The notes under the pieces: generated by a model
Told to the model about the DNA's origin: nothing
Database searches by the model: none
Seen by the model: the letters and a program-made list of their open reading frames with translations, nothing else
Assembly (NCBI GenBank): GCA_963790715.1
Contig: CAWBPN010000011.1
Coordinates: forward strand, 310,001-374,000
Source: DCFW01 sp963790715
GTDB taxonomy: Bacteria > Bacteroidota > Bacteroidia > Bacteroidales > Bacteroidaceae
Length of the DNA: 64,000 bases
Direction of reading: 5' to 3'
Program-made: the position numbers and the translations under genes
Shown: one piece after another, positions 45,759-55,032 of the stretch
Position numbering within the stretch: the stretch's first letter is position 1
Layout: each line of letters opens with the position of its first letter

Positions 45759-45780
45759 AGTGTAGAAAGTACACTTTCTA
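45759..45780. promoter_or_regulatory. Candidate operator: overlapping inverted repeats before the arabinose operon
   Basis: TAGAAAGT-AC-ACTTTCTA (45763-45780) has perfect 8-bp arms, and AGTGTA-GAAAG-TACACT (45759-45775) overlaps it. It lies about 95 bases before the first gene of the operon that encodes the Nudix-type AraR regulator, a plausible place for its operator. Binding is inferred from position and symmetry only. Confidence 0.4.
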
Positions 45781-45873
45781 TTTAATTCATGTTCAATAAC
45801 ATATACACGAGTGATACAACAAATAAAAATAAGTGTTAGATTTACACCATAAATTAATATCATATTGAAAAGC

Positions 45874-47013
45874 ATGAAAAAATTATCACTAACATTATGC
45901 TTGGCCTTTCTGTTCATGACTGGCTTCAGAGCAGAATCTCAAACGAAGCTTACAGCTTCCGGTTTAGATCCTAACAACTTTAAAGAAGTTGTAAATGGTA
46001 AACAAACAAACTTGTATGTTATGAAAAACAAAAATGGCATGGAAGTTTGCATTACGAATTTCGGAGGACGTATCGTCTCTATAATGGCTCCCGACAAGGA
46101 CGGTAAATTCAGAGATGTGGTGCTCGGCTTTGACAAGGTTAGCGATTATGTGAATATTCCAAGCGATTTCGGTGCTGCCATCGGACGTTATGCCAACAGA
46201 ATCAACAAAGGCCGTTTCAAACTTGACGGTAAAACAATTCAATTACCTGTAAACAATTTCGGACATTGCCTTCACGGTGGTCCTAAAGGTTGGCAATATC
46301 AAGTATATACCGGCAAGCAACTTAGCGATACTACACTGGAAATGATAATGCATTCACCTGATGGTGACATGAATTTTCCTGGAGCAGTCACAGCCATAGT
46401 TACTTATACACTAAAATCGAACAATTCCATTGATATTACCTACAAGGCTACTACAACAAAGCCTACTGTCATAAATATGACAAACCACTCATATTTTAAT
46501 CTTATTGGTGACCCCGATAAATTGTCGTTGGATAATATTCTCTACATCAATGCCGATAACTACACTCCTGTAGATAATACGTTCATGACTACCGGTGAGA
46601 TTTTACCGGTAAAGGATACTCCTCTTGATTTTTCAAAACCGAAATACATTAACAAAGATATTAACGACACAACAAATATACAGATTAAAAATGCCAACGG
46701 ATACGATCACAATTGGGTTCTAAATACAAAAGGCGATATTAGAAGATTGGCAGCCGAACTATATTCTCAAAACAGCGGTATTTTTGTTAAAGTATACACT
46801 AACGAACCGGGAATACAAGTTTATACAGGCAATTTCCTTGACGGAACGGTTAAAGGTAAAAATGGCAAAATCTATAAAAAACACGCATCTGTTTGCTTGG
46901 AGACACAACATTATCCCGATTCTCCAAACAAACCGACTTGGCCTTCAACAGTACTGGTTCCGGGAAAGACCTATTTCAGTCATTGCATTTTCCAATTTGG
47001 AATCCTGAAATAA
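45874..47013 (+). CDS. Exported aldose 1-epimerase (mutarotase)
   Basis: A 379-residue mutarotase with a signal peptide (MKKLSLTLCLAFLFMTGFRA), so it acts in the periplasm. The catalytic pair is present: H205 in NMTNHSYFNL and E343 in LETQHYPDSPN, with IGRYANRINKGRF and HCLHGGPKGWQ around the active site. First gene of the arabinose operon, 31 bases before the symporter. It probably speeds anomer exchange of L-arabinose or galactose before uptake. ATG 45874 is used because a TTG three codons upstream is the only alternative. In B. thetaiotaomicron a mutarotase gene also heads the ara operon. Confidence 0.92.
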   Translation: MKKLSLTLCLAFLFMTGFRAESQTKLTASGLDPNNFKEVVNGKQTNLYVMKNKNGMEVCITNFGGRIVSIMAPDKDGKFRDVVLGFDKVSDYVNIPSDFGAAIGRYANRINKGRFKLDGKTIQLPVNNFGHCLHGGPKGWQYQVYTGKQLSDTTLEMIMHSPDGDMNFPGAVTAIVTYTLKSNNSIDITYKATTTKPTVINMTNHSYFNLIGDPDKLSLDNILYINADNYTPVDNTFMTTGEILPVKDTPLDFSKPKYINKDINDTTNIQIKNANGYDHNWVLNTKGDIRRLAAELYSQNSGIFVKVYTNEPGIQVYTGNFLDGTVKGKNGKIYKKHASVCLETQHYPDSPNKPTWPSTVLVPGKTYFSHCIFQFGILK

Positions 47014-47044
47014 CATTGATTTGATTAACAATAAAATATATACA

Positions 47045-48832
47045 ATGGATTTATTAGCAATAAATAAGGGATTACCTTGGTGGAATTCGTCAACGAATTT
47101 CGAAATGTGGGACTGGCTCGTAATAGTAGTAGGTGTACTGCTCGTAGGATGGTTGGTCTATCGTTCAATTAACAAAAGTAAGAAAGCATTAAAAGGAGGA
47201 GAAACAAGTAGCGATTACTTCCTTTCCGGTCGTAGCGAAACATGGCTGGCTATAGGTGCGGCTATCTTTTCGGCCAATATAGGTTCAGAGCACTTAGTCG
47301 GATTAGCCGGTGCAGGTGCTAGTTCAGGTATGGCTATGGCACACTGGGAAATGCAAGGATGGTTGATATTGGTATTAGGTTGGGTATTCGTACCGTTCTA
47401 TGAGCACAGCAAGGTATTTACAATGCCTGAATTCCTGAAACGCCGTTTCACATTAGGGACAAGCTCCACTCTATCTTTAATAACATTGATTAGTTATGTG
47501 CTTACAAAAGTATCTGTAACGGCCATCACCGGAGGTATATTCCTTGACAGTTTATTGGGAATACCATTCTGGTACGGAGCAATCGGACTGGTTATACTTA
47601 CAGGTATATTCACAGTATTCGGAGGAATGAAAGGTGTAATGACCATATCATCAATACAAACACCTATATTAATTATAGGTGCATTTCTGGTATTGTTTCT
47701 GGGACTTGCCACATTGGGCGACGGTTCTATTATTCACGGTTGGCACGATATGATAGCTTTCGCACAATCTACACACCATACGATGATTGACGGTATGGGC
47801 GTAACAGTATCGGGAACAAATCACTTGATTCATAATAACCCGGGTCCTAACGGAAGCGTGATAGACAAACTTTTATTTGATAAATATCCCGGCGTAGGTG
47901 TAATTATCGGTGCTGCAATTATCGGATTCTGGTATTGGTGTACCGACCAACATATTGTACAAAGAGTATTGGCAGCAAAGAATATGACTCAGGCTCGCAG
48001 AGGTACAATCTTTGCAGGTTATCTCAAGATACTTCCCGTATTCATGTTCCTTATTCCGGGTATGGTAGCAGCAGCTATGGCAGCACGTCACCCCGACTTT
48101 CTATTGGCTCAACCGGGACATAAACCCGATGAAGCATTCGGCGCAATGGTAAAATATGTATTACCCGTAGGCGTTAAAGGTTTCGTTACAATCGGTTTTA
48201 TTTCAGCTCTTGTAACATCACTTTCAGCATATTTCAATTCATCGGCAACTATTTTCACGATGGACTTTTATAAGCACTATCATCCCGAAGCTTCGGAAAA
48301 GAAATTAGTATGGATGGGACGTGTAGCCACATTTGCCGTAGTTATATGCGGTTTGGCTTGGATTCCTTTTATGAACAACGGTAGCTTATACAACTCATTG
48401 CAGGAGATGCAATCATTGATTGCACCGGCTATCGTGGCAGTATTCGTGCTCGGTATCTTCACAAAGAAGATTACGCCGAAAGCAGGTGAGATAGGATTGA
48501 TAGTCGGTTTCTTAGGCGGCATGTTCCGTTTGGTTATCAAGGAAATAAATCCTACGGATATAAGTACAATGTCAGATGGCTGGATGAAGAGTTTCCTTGG
48601 AATCAACTGGTTAAACTTCAGTATCTATCTGTTGATCTTCACCATGATTTTAATGGTTATAGTAAGTTTCTTCACAAAACAAGCAAGCGAAGAGAAGTTG
48701 AAAGGAATAACATTCCTTACACAAAGCCCTGAACAAAAAGCAGAAACACGTGCAAGTTGGAGTGCCGTAGATGTAATAACAACAATTGGTGTTGTTGTCA
48801 TTTGCATTCTCTTCTATATTTATTTCTGGTAA
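47045..48832 (+). CDS. Sodium/sugar symporter (SSS/SGLT family), likely L-arabinose
   Basis: A 595-residue inner-membrane protein of the sodium:solute symporter family with about 14 hydrophobic segments. SGLT-type motifs are visible: SSDYFLSGRSETWLAIGAA, FSANIGSEHLVGLAGAGASSGMA (the sodium/sugar site region), YWCTDQHIVQRVLAAKN and GFISALVTSLSAYFNSSATIFTMDFYK. ATG 47045 follows an ACA-rich leader, and a TTG eight codons upstream is less likely. Position between mutarotase and the AraR regulator supports L-arabinose as substrate. It corresponds to the position of the arabinose transporter in known Bacteroides ara operons. Confidence 0.93.
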   Translation: MDLLAINKGLPWWNSSTNFEMWDWLVIVVGVLLVGWLVYRSINKSKKALKGGETSSDYFLSGRSETWLAIGAAIFSANIGSEHLVGLAGAGASSGMAMAHWEMQGWLILVLGWVFVPFYEHSKVFTMPEFLKRRFTLGTSSTLSLITLISYVLTKVSVTAITGGIFLDSLLGIPFWYGAIGLVILTGIFTVFGGMKGVMTISSIQTPILIIGAFLVLFLGLATLGDGSIIHGWHDMIAFAQSTHHTMIDGMGVTVSGTNHLIHNNPGPNGSVIDKLLFDKYPGVGVIIGAAIIGFWYWCTDQHIVQRVLAAKNMTQARRGTIFAGYLKILPVFMFLIPGMVAAAMAARHPDFLLAQPGHKPDEAFGAMVKYVLPVGVKGFVTIGFISALVTSLSAYFNSSATIFTMDFYKHYHPEASEKKLVWMGRVATFAVVICGLAWIPFMNNGSLYNSLQEMQSLIAPAIVAVFVLGIFTKKITPKAGEIGLIVGFLGGMFRLVIKEINPTDISTMSDGWMKSFLGINWLNFSIYLLIFTMILMVIVSFFTKQASEEKLKGITFLTQSPEQKAETRASWSAVDVITTIGVVVICILFYIYFW

Positions 48833-48847
48833 TATAAATTATTCAAA

Positions 48848-49525
48848 ATGACGGGTTACTATAGTGACAAAGACCGATTTCTCGTAGCTGTCGATTGCGT
48901 TATCTTCGGATTTAATGAAGGTGAACTGAGCTTGTTGCTCTTAAAACGTAAATTTGAACCGGCACAGGGACAGTGGTCATTAATGGGTGGCTTTTTGCAA
49001 AATGATGAAAGTGTAGACGATGCGGCCAAAAGAATACTAAAGGAACTCACAGGACTGGAAAATGTATTTATGGAGCAGGTTGGTCTGTACGGCGAAATTG
49101 ATCGTGATCCGGGTGAACGCGTAATATCACAAGTGTATTATGCATTAATCAAAATAGATGATTATGACCGTAAATTAGTGGCTGAACATAATGCTTCGTG
49201 GGTAAATATTAACGAACTGCCGCAACTTATCTTCGATCATGAGGAAATGGTGGAAGCAGCACGTAAGAAATTACAAATGAAAGCGAATGCCGAACCGGTT
49301 GGTTTCAATTTGCTACCTCAGATGTTTACATTAACTCAATTGCAGACTTTATATGAAGTCATTTATGGTGAGCCCATAGATAAACGTAATTTCCGCAAAC
49401 GCGTTATGAGTATGGACTTTATCGAAAAGACAAATAAAATCGATAAAAACAATTCAAGACGCGGTGCATGTCTTTACAAGTTTAACGCTAAGATTTATAA
49501 AAAGGATCCAAAATTCAAATTATAA
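48848..49525 (+). CDS. araR: Nudix-domain transcription regulator, AraR type
   Basis: A 225-residue protein with an N-terminal Nudix fold (about 8-140) and a C-terminal winged helix (about 150-225, LTQLQTLYEVIYGEPIDKRNFRKRV). The Nudix box at residues 48-70 is degenerate: the canonical REUxEExGU reads R62-I-L-K-E-L-T-G-L, so one Glu is replaced by Ile63 and a second by Leu67, removing metal ligands needed for hydrolysis. This fits a sugar-sensing repressor rather than an enzyme, as for the arabinose repressor of B. thetaiotaomicron (AraR, BT0354), to which gene order is also similar. L-arabinose would release it from DNA. It sits inside the operon it likely controls. Confidence 0.88.
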   Translation: MTGYYSDKDRFLVAVDCVIFGFNEGELSLLLLKRKFEPAQGQWSLMGGFLQNDESVDDAAKRILKELTGLENVFMEQVGLYGEIDRDPGERVISQVYYALIKIDDYDRKLVAEHNASWVNINELPQLIFDHEEMVEAARKKLQMKANAEPVGFNLLPQMFTLTQLQTLYEVIYGEPIDKRNFRKRVMSMDFIEKTNKIDKNNSRRGACLYKFNAKIYKKDPKFKL

Positions 49526-49527
49526 CT

Positions 49528-50220
49528 ATGTTGGAAGAATTGAAAAAAAAGGTTTGTCAAGCCAATCTCGACTTGGTAAAACACGGATTAGTAATTTTTA
49601 CATGGGGCAATGTGTCGGCAATTGATCGCAACAAAGGATTAATTGTCATAAAACCTAGCGGTGTATCATATGATACAATGAAGCCTGAAGACATGGTAGT
49701 TGTAGATCTAAACGGCAAAGTTGTTGAAGGCGAACTTAACCCTTCGTCAGATACCCCCACCCACGTGGTGCTCTACAATGCTTTTCCTGAAATAGGCGGT
49801 ATTGTACACACCCATTCTACTTATGCAACGGCCTGGGCGCAAGCCGGCAAGGATATTCCGAATATCGGTACTACACACGCCGACTATTTCCATAATGAAA
49901 TTCCTTGCACACGCGATATGACCGAAGCAGAAGTAAAAGGACAATATGAATTGGAAACGGGCAACGTTATTGTAGAACGGTTCAAGTCCTTGAATCCTAT
50001 TCATACTCCGGGAGTTTTGGTAAAGAACCACGGTCCTTTTGCATGGGGAAAAGACGCTGACAATGCAGTTTATAACGCGGTTGTTATGGAACAAGTAGCC
50101 AAAATGGCTTTCGTCGCTTATTCGGTAAATCCGAACCTAACAATGAATCCCTTATTAATAGAGAAACATTTCAGTCGTAAACACGGGCCTAATGCCTATT
50201 ACGGACAAAAGAAAAAATAA
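49528..50220 (+). CDS. araD: L-ribulose-5-phosphate 4-epimerase
   Basis: A 230-residue class II aldolase/epimerase converting L-ribulose 5-phosphate to D-xylulose 5-phosphate. The zinc ligands are visible at H94 and H96 (VHTHST) and H168 (VKNHGPFAWG), matching H95/H97/H171 of the E. coli enzyme. GNVSAID and KPSGVSYD bind the phosphate. Length is typical. It starts two bases after the araR stop, so translation is probably coupled. Confidence 0.95.
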   Translation: MLEELKKKVCQANLDLVKHGLVIFTWGNVSAIDRNKGLIVIKPSGVSYDTMKPEDMVVVDLNGKVVEGELNPSSDTPTHVVLYNAFPEIGGIVHTHSTYATAWAQAGKDIPNIGTTHADYFHNEIPCTRDMTEAEVKGQYELETGNVIVERFKSLNPIHTPGVLVKNHGPFAWGKDADNAVYNAVVMEQVAKMAFVAYSVNPNLTMNPLLIEKHFSRKHGPNAYYGQKKK

Positions 50221-50244
50221 TTGATCATTTAAAACAATAATATC

Positions 50245-51747
50245 ATGAACGCATTTAATAATTTCGAAGTATGGTTTGTCACCGGAGCACAATTGCTTTA
50301 CGGAGGCGACGCAGTTAAACATGTTGATGCACACTCTAAAGAGATAGTTGCAGGATTAAATTCAGGCAATCTACCTATAAAAGTTATATATAAAGGTACG
50401 GCAAACTCTTCAAAAGAAGTCGAAGCCATATTCAAAGATGCTAACAACGAGGACAAGTGTGTCGGTGTTATCACCTGGATGCACACTTTCTCTCCTGCCA
50501 AAATGTGGATTCACGGATTAAGCTTATTGCGCAAACCGTTGCTTCATCTACATACTCAGTATAATGAAGAAATTCCATGGAACACAATGGACATGGATTT
50601 CATGAACTTGAATCAAAGCGCACACGGCGACCGCGAATTCGGTTTCATCAATGCCCGCATGCGACGTCCTCGCAAGGTTGTCGTAGGCTATTGGAAAGAT
50701 GCCAAGACACAAGAACATATCGCTGTATGGATGCGTGTTGCAGCTGCTTGGGCTGATGCACAAGATATGCTTATCGTTCGCTTCGGCGACCAAATGAACA
50801 ATGTTGCCGTAACAGACGGTGACAAGGTTGAAGCAGAAATGCGCCTTGGATTCCATGTTGACGAATATCCTATTGCAGACCTTTGTGCTGTGATGGCTAA
50901 AGTAACTGATGCAGACATAAAAGAACTAATCAATGTATATGAAAAGGAATATGACTTTGCCGACAATGCCAAAGAAAGTGGCAAAGATCATAAAGCTGTT
51001 GTTGAGGCAGCCCGTGAGGAAATAGCTATACGCCGTTTCCTGGATGAGAAAGGTGCCAAAGCTTTCACAACAAACTTCGACGAACTTGCAGGTTTCGACC
51101 AACTGCCGGGATTGGCTTGCCAGCGCTTAATGGCTGAAGGATACGGATTCGGAGCCGAGGGCGACTGGAAAACTGCTGCTCTTGTACGTACCACATGGTT
51201 CATGGCACAAGGCGTAAGCAAAGGAACATCGTTCCTTGAGGATTATACACTCAACTTTGACGGTGAAAAGACTGCTATTCTTGAATCACACATGCTTGAA
51301 GTATGCCCGTTAATCGCAGCCGGCAAGCCACGCATGGAAGTTCATCCTTTGGGAATCGGCGGTAAGAACGACCCTGCCCGTTTGGTATTTACCACACAAA
51401 CAGGCGCCGGATTAGCTGCTACATTTATTGATATGGGCAACCGTTTCCGTATGATTGCTATGGCTGTTGATTGTATCGAGCCGAAGCCGTTGCCAAAATT
51501 ACCTGTAGCATCAGCTCTTTGGATTCCACGTCCAAACTTTGAGATAGGTGCAGGTGCCTGGATTCTTTGCGGTGGTACGCACCACTCAAGTTTTGCATTC
51601 GATCTTTCAATGGAATATTATGAGGATTATGCAGAAATTGCAGGCATAGAATTGGTTGAAATCGACGAGAACACAACAACTAATGATATAAAGAAAGAAC
51701 TTCGTATAAATGAAGTATATTACATGTTGAACAAAGCATTAAAATAA
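50245..51747 (+). CDS. araA: L-arabinose isomerase
   Basis: A 500-residue isomerase turning L-arabinose into L-ribulose. The N-terminus FEVWFVTGAQLLYGG and the blocks TWMHTFSPAKMWIHGL, LLHLHTQYNEEIPW, GEKTAILESHMLEVCPLIA and ILCGGTHHSSFAFDL are characteristic and include the manganese-binding Glu and His residues of the family. Length equals E. coli AraA. It lies 24 bases after araD and one base before araB. Confidence 0.97.
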   Translation: MNAFNNFEVWFVTGAQLLYGGDAVKHVDAHSKEIVAGLNSGNLPIKVIYKGTANSSKEVEAIFKDANNEDKCVGVITWMHTFSPAKMWIHGLSLLRKPLLHLHTQYNEEIPWNTMDMDFMNLNQSAHGDREFGFINARMRRPRKVVVGYWKDAKTQEHIAVWMRVAAAWADAQDMLIVRFGDQMNNVAVTDGDKVEAEMRLGFHVDEYPIADLCAVMAKVTDADIKELINVYEKEYDFADNAKESGKDHKAVVEAAREEIAIRRFLDEKGAKAFTTNFDELAGFDQLPGLACQRLMAEGYGFGAEGDWKTAALVRTTWFMAQGVSKGTSFLEDYTLNFDGEKTAILESHMLEVCPLIAAGKPRMEVHPLGIGGKNDPARLVFTTQTGAGLAATFIDMGNRFRMIAMAVDCIEPKPLPKLPVASALWIPRPNFEIGAGAWILCGGTHHSSFAFDLSMEYYEDYAEIAGIELVEIDENTTTNDIKKELRINEVYYMLNKALK

Positions 51748-51748
51748 T

Positions 51749-53383
51749 ATGATGGATAAATATGTAATCGGATTAGATTACGGAAGTGATTCGGCTCGCG
51801 CCCTGATAGTGAATGCTATAACTGGCGAAGAGCTTGCCACTTCGGTTAAATACTATCCACGCTGGATGAAAGGCAAATATTGCAACCCATCCATCAATCA
51901 ATACCGCCAGCATCCTTTGGATTATCTTGAAGTTCTTGAAGCTTCGGTAAAAGAGGCTTTGTCAAAATGTTCTTCGGAAGTAGCCGAGAATGTAGTTGGT
52001 ATCGCATTTGACACTACAGGCAGCACGCCGGCTTTCACAGATGAAAGTGGTACACCTCTTGCAATGCTTCCTGAGTTTTCAAATAATCCGAATGCAATGT
52101 TCGTTCTTTGGAAAGACCATACCGCTATCAAAGAGGCAGCTGAAATAAATAAAGCTTGCAAAAAATCAGAAACTGATTACTCTGAATACGAAGGTGGTAT
52201 CTACTCTTCCGAATGGTATTGGGCAAAAGCTCTTCACTTATTACGTCAGGACAAAGCCGTAGCCGAAAAGGCATACTCTATTGTGGAATATTGCGAATGG
52301 TTGCCGGCAGTACTTACAGGCGTAAAAAAATCAAAAGACATTGTAAGGAGTCGTTGCGCATGCGGTCACAAAGCTATGTGGCATGAAAGGTGGGGCGGAC
52401 TTCCTCCGGAAGAGTTTTTGGTGTCAATTGATCCCTTGTTAAAAGGCTTCCGTTCCCGTTTGTTCGATAAAACGGAAACAGCAGATAAACCTGTAGGCAA
52501 CCTTTCTCCGGAATGGGCTAAACGCTTGGGGCTTTCAACCGATGTTGTTGTTGCAGGCGGAGCTTACGATTGCCACATGGGGGCAGTCGGAGCAGGCGTT
52601 GTACCTCACACATTGGTACGTATCATCGGTACATCTACATGTGATGTGATGGTAGCTGATTACAAAGAGATCGGTCACAATCTTATCAAAGGTATTTGCG
52701 GTCAGGTAGACGGTTCTGTAATTCCGGGCATGATAGGTTTGGAAGCAGGACAATCAGGATTTGGCGACGTATACGCTTGGTTTAAACGCATACTTGAATT
52801 CCCGCTTAAAGCAATTTTAGGTAACGACAGTGCAGCAGACAAGATTATCCCTGCTTTAACGGCTGAAGCCGAAAAGTTACCTATAACCGAAGATTGTTTG
52901 GTTGCAACCGATTGGATGAACGGACGTAGAACACCTGATGCCAACCAATTATTGAAAGGTACTATTGCAGGCATCACACTCGGTACAAGCGCACCACAAG
53001 TTTTCAGAGCATTGGTAGAAGCCACGGCGTTCGGCTCTAAAGCAATTGTAGATCGTTTCATCGAAGAGGGCGTCAGCATTGATAATATTATAGGTATAGG
53101 CGGCATAGCACTAAAGTCGCCATTTGTAATGCAGACATTAAGTGACGTACTCGACATGCCTATAAAAGTTTGTAAAACCGAACAGGCTTGCGCCTTGGGT
53201 GCTGCCATGTTTGCGGCCACAGCTGCCGGTGTTTACAATAAGGTTGAAGATGCGCAAAAGGCGATGAATTCCGGCTTTGCAAAGGAATATCATCCTGTAA
53301 AAAAGAATGTTGAAGCATACAAATCAATCTATGAGAAATATAAACTTATCTGCAAATTTACTGAAGATAAGCTGTTCTACTAA
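51749..53383 (+). CDS. araB: Ribulokinase
   Basis: A 544-residue FGGY-family kinase phosphorylating L-ribulose to L-ribulose 5-phosphate. The N-terminal GLDYGSDSARALI, GIAFDTTGSTP, LWKDHTA and EWYWAKALHLL blocks and the C-terminal GGIALKSPFVMQTLSDVL are ribulokinase-like. Two consecutive ATGs occur, at 51749 and 51752. The araA stop is immediately before. A short hairpin follows the stop, before the GH51 gene. Confidence 0.96.
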   Translation: MMDKYVIGLDYGSDSARALIVNAITGEELATSVKYYPRWMKGKYCNPSINQYRQHPLDYLEVLEASVKEALSKCSSEVAENVVGIAFDTTGSTPAFTDESGTPLAMLPEFSNNPNAMFVLWKDHTAIKEAAEINKACKKSETDYSEYEGGIYSSEWYWAKALHLLRQDKAVAEKAYSIVEYCEWLPAVLTGVKKSKDIVRSRCACGHKAMWHERWGGLPPEEFLVSIDPLLKGFRSRLFDKTETADKPVGNLSPEWAKRLGLSTDVVVAGGAYDCHMGAVGAGVVPHTLVRIIGTSTCDVMVADYKEIGHNLIKGICGQVDGSVIPGMIGLEAGQSGFGDVYAWFKRILEFPLKAILGNDSAADKIIPALTAEAEKLPITEDCLVATDWMNGRRTPDANQLLKGTIAGITLGTSAPQVFRALVEATAFGSKAIVDRFIEEGVSIDNIIGIGGIALKSPFVMQTLSDVLDMPIKVCKTEQACALGAAMFAATAAGVYNKVEDAQKAMNSGFAKEYHPVKKNVEAYKSIYEKYKLICKFTEDKLFY

Positions 53384-53395
53384 CATTTTATGGAG

Positions 53396-53413
53396 CTGCC
53401 CTTAACCGGGCAG
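53396..53413 (+). terminator. Intercistronic hairpin between araB and GH51
   Basis: A perfect 6-bp GC-rich stem (CTGCCC/GGGCAG) with a 6-base loop and a downstream TTTCTATTT. It resembles a short intrinsic terminator or an attenuating/processing site within the operon. The U-tract is interrupted, so it is probably leaky. Confidence 0.55.
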
Positions 53414-53455
53414 TTTCTATTTAAGACATAAGATAACACGTAATATAAATATTTA

Positions 53456-54997
53456 ATGAAAAAGATTTTATTAATAAGTTCAATATTGGCAATTAGTTCA
53501 GCAATATCAGCACAAGATAAAGTTACTATAGATATTCATGCCGATCAAGGAAAACAAATAATATATAAAGAAATATACGGACAATTCGCAGAACATCTCG
53601 GAAGCTGCATATATGGAGGGTTATGGGTTGGAAAAAATTCTCCGATACCTAACATCAACGGCTACCGCAAAGATGTGTTCGAAGCGTTAAAGAATCTGCA
53701 TGTACCCGTACTGCGTTGGCCTGGAGGTTGCTTTGCAGATGAATATCATTGGATGGACGGTATAGGTCCGCGCGATAAACGACCGACAATGCAAAACAAT
53801 AACTGGGGCGGTACAATTGAAAACAACAGTTTCGGCACAAATGAGTTTCTAAATCTTTGCGAAATGCTTGGTTGCGAACCATACATAAGTGGTAATGTAG
53901 GCAGCGGCACAGTTGAAGAACTGGCTAAATGGGTTGAATATATGACAAGCGCAGGCAACACACCTATGGCTAATCTTCGCCGTAAAAACGGACGTGACAA
54001 ACCTTGGCATGTAAAGTTTCTCGGTGTCGGCAACGAGAGTTGGGGATGTGGCGGAAACATGCGACCCGAATACTATGGAGATTTATTCCGTCGCTACTCT
54101 ACATATTGCCGCAACTATGACGGTAATAATCTATATAAAATTGCAAGCGGTGCAAGCGATTACGACTACAATTGGACTAAAACACTCATGAATCAAGTCG
54201 GACATCACATGGATGGTATCTCACTTCATTATTATACAGTGACAGGATGGAGCGGAAACAAAGGCTCTGCCACCAAATTTAACGACAATGATTTCTACTG
54301 GACAGTAGGTAAATGCCTTGAAATAGAAAACGTTATCAATAAACATTGCGCTATCATGGATCAAACCGACCCTAAAAAACAAATCGGACTTCTTGTTGAT
54401 GAATGGGGCACATGGTGGGATGAAGAACCCGGAACTGTACGCGGGCACTTATATCAGCAGAACTCATTGCGTGATGCATTCGTGGCTGCTCTTACTTTAA
54501 ACGTATTTAACCGCCACACCGACAGAATTCGCATGGCAAACATTGCTCAGGTAGTCAACGTTCTGCAATCAATGATACTCACTAATGACAAAGGCTTGGT
54601 GCTCACTCCTACATATCATGTATTTGAGATGTACAAAGGATTCCAAGATGCAACATACTTACCGCTTGACATCAAATGTGACAGCATGGATGTACGCGAC
54701 AACCGCCGTATTCCTTTAATCAGCAGTTCAGCTGCTAAGGAAAAAGACGGGAATATAATAGTATCATTGGCAAACATCAATTTAGATAAAGCTGAAGATC
54801 TGACAATTAACTTGCAGGGAACAAAAGTACAAAACGCCACAGGCAGGATATTAACTTCAAAAGAAATTACAGATATTAATGACTTTGATCATCCTAATGT
54901 TGTTGAACCGAAACAATTCAATAACATAAAACTGAGAAATAATGAATTGAAACTGAAACTACCGGCTAAATCAATTGTAGTTTTGGAACTAAAATAA
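53456..54997 (+). CDS. GH51 alpha-L-arabinofuranosidase
   Basis: A 513-residue exported enzyme (signal peptide to about residue 19, SAISAQ) removing alpha-L-arabinofuranosyl groups. It has the GH51 (beta/alpha)8 barrel with the acid/base E194 in GVGNESWGCGG and the nucleophile E316 in LLVDEWGTWWDEEPG, and the C-terminal beta-sandwich (IIVSLANINLDKAEDL). VLRWPGGCFADEYHW is also typical. Probably periplasmic. Its location in the arabinose catabolic operon couples release of arabinose to its use. It complements the GH127 beta-arabinofuranosidases of the first locus. Confidence 0.95.
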   Translation: MKKILLISSILAISSAISAQDKVTIDIHADQGKQIIYKEIYGQFAEHLGSCIYGGLWVGKNSPIPNINGYRKDVFEALKNLHVPVLRWPGGCFADEYHWMDGIGPRDKRPTMQNNNWGGTIENNSFGTNEFLNLCEMLGCEPYISGNVGSGTVEELAKWVEYMTSAGNTPMANLRRKNGRDKPWHVKFLGVGNESWGCGGNMRPEYYGDLFRRYSTYCRNYDGNNLYKIASGASDYDYNWTKTLMNQVGHHMDGISLHYYTVTGWSGNKGSATKFNDNDFYWTVGKCLEIENVINKHCAIMDQTDPKKQIGLLVDEWGTWWDEEPGTVRGHLYQQNSLRDAFVAALTLNVFNRHTDRIRMANIAQVVNVLQSMILTNDKGLVLTPTYHVFEMYKGFQDATYLPLDIKCDSMDVRDNRRIPLISSSAAKEKDGNIIVSLANINLDKAEDLTINLQGTKVQNATGRILTSKEITDINDFDHPNVVEPKQFNNIKLRNNELKLKLPAKSIVVLELK

Positions 54998-55005
54998 TAC
55001 TTTTG
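54975..55005 (+). promoter_or_regulatory. Putative internal promoter of tkt-rpiB
   Basis: TTG (54975-54977), 20-base spacer, TACTTTTG (54998-55005), a good consensus match lying across the end of the GH51 gene. It would let transketolase be made without arabinose induction. Confidence 0.5.
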
Positions 55006-55032
55006 TAGTGAACTCATTTAATACTTTTAGTT

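Larger units (their letters stand above)
45024..45873. other. Divergent control region between the GH30/GH3 locus and the arabinose operon
   Basis: 850 bases with no credible gene. A 66-codon plus frame at 45381-45581 has no promoter, motif or protein-like composition. It contains a minus-strand -7 box (45067-45074), two GTATAGGC direct repeats 40 bases apart (45163 and 45203), a 14-bp palindrome TATTCAGCTGAATA (45243-45256), two TGTTTCAGATA words, and an inverted repeat before the arabinose operon (45759-45780). Confidence 0.7.

Noticed and set aside
48848..49525. Calling the Nudix protein an ADP-ribose or nucleotide hydrolase
   Set aside because: Two Glu positions of the Nudix box are replaced and a winged helix follows, so a regulator is more consistent.
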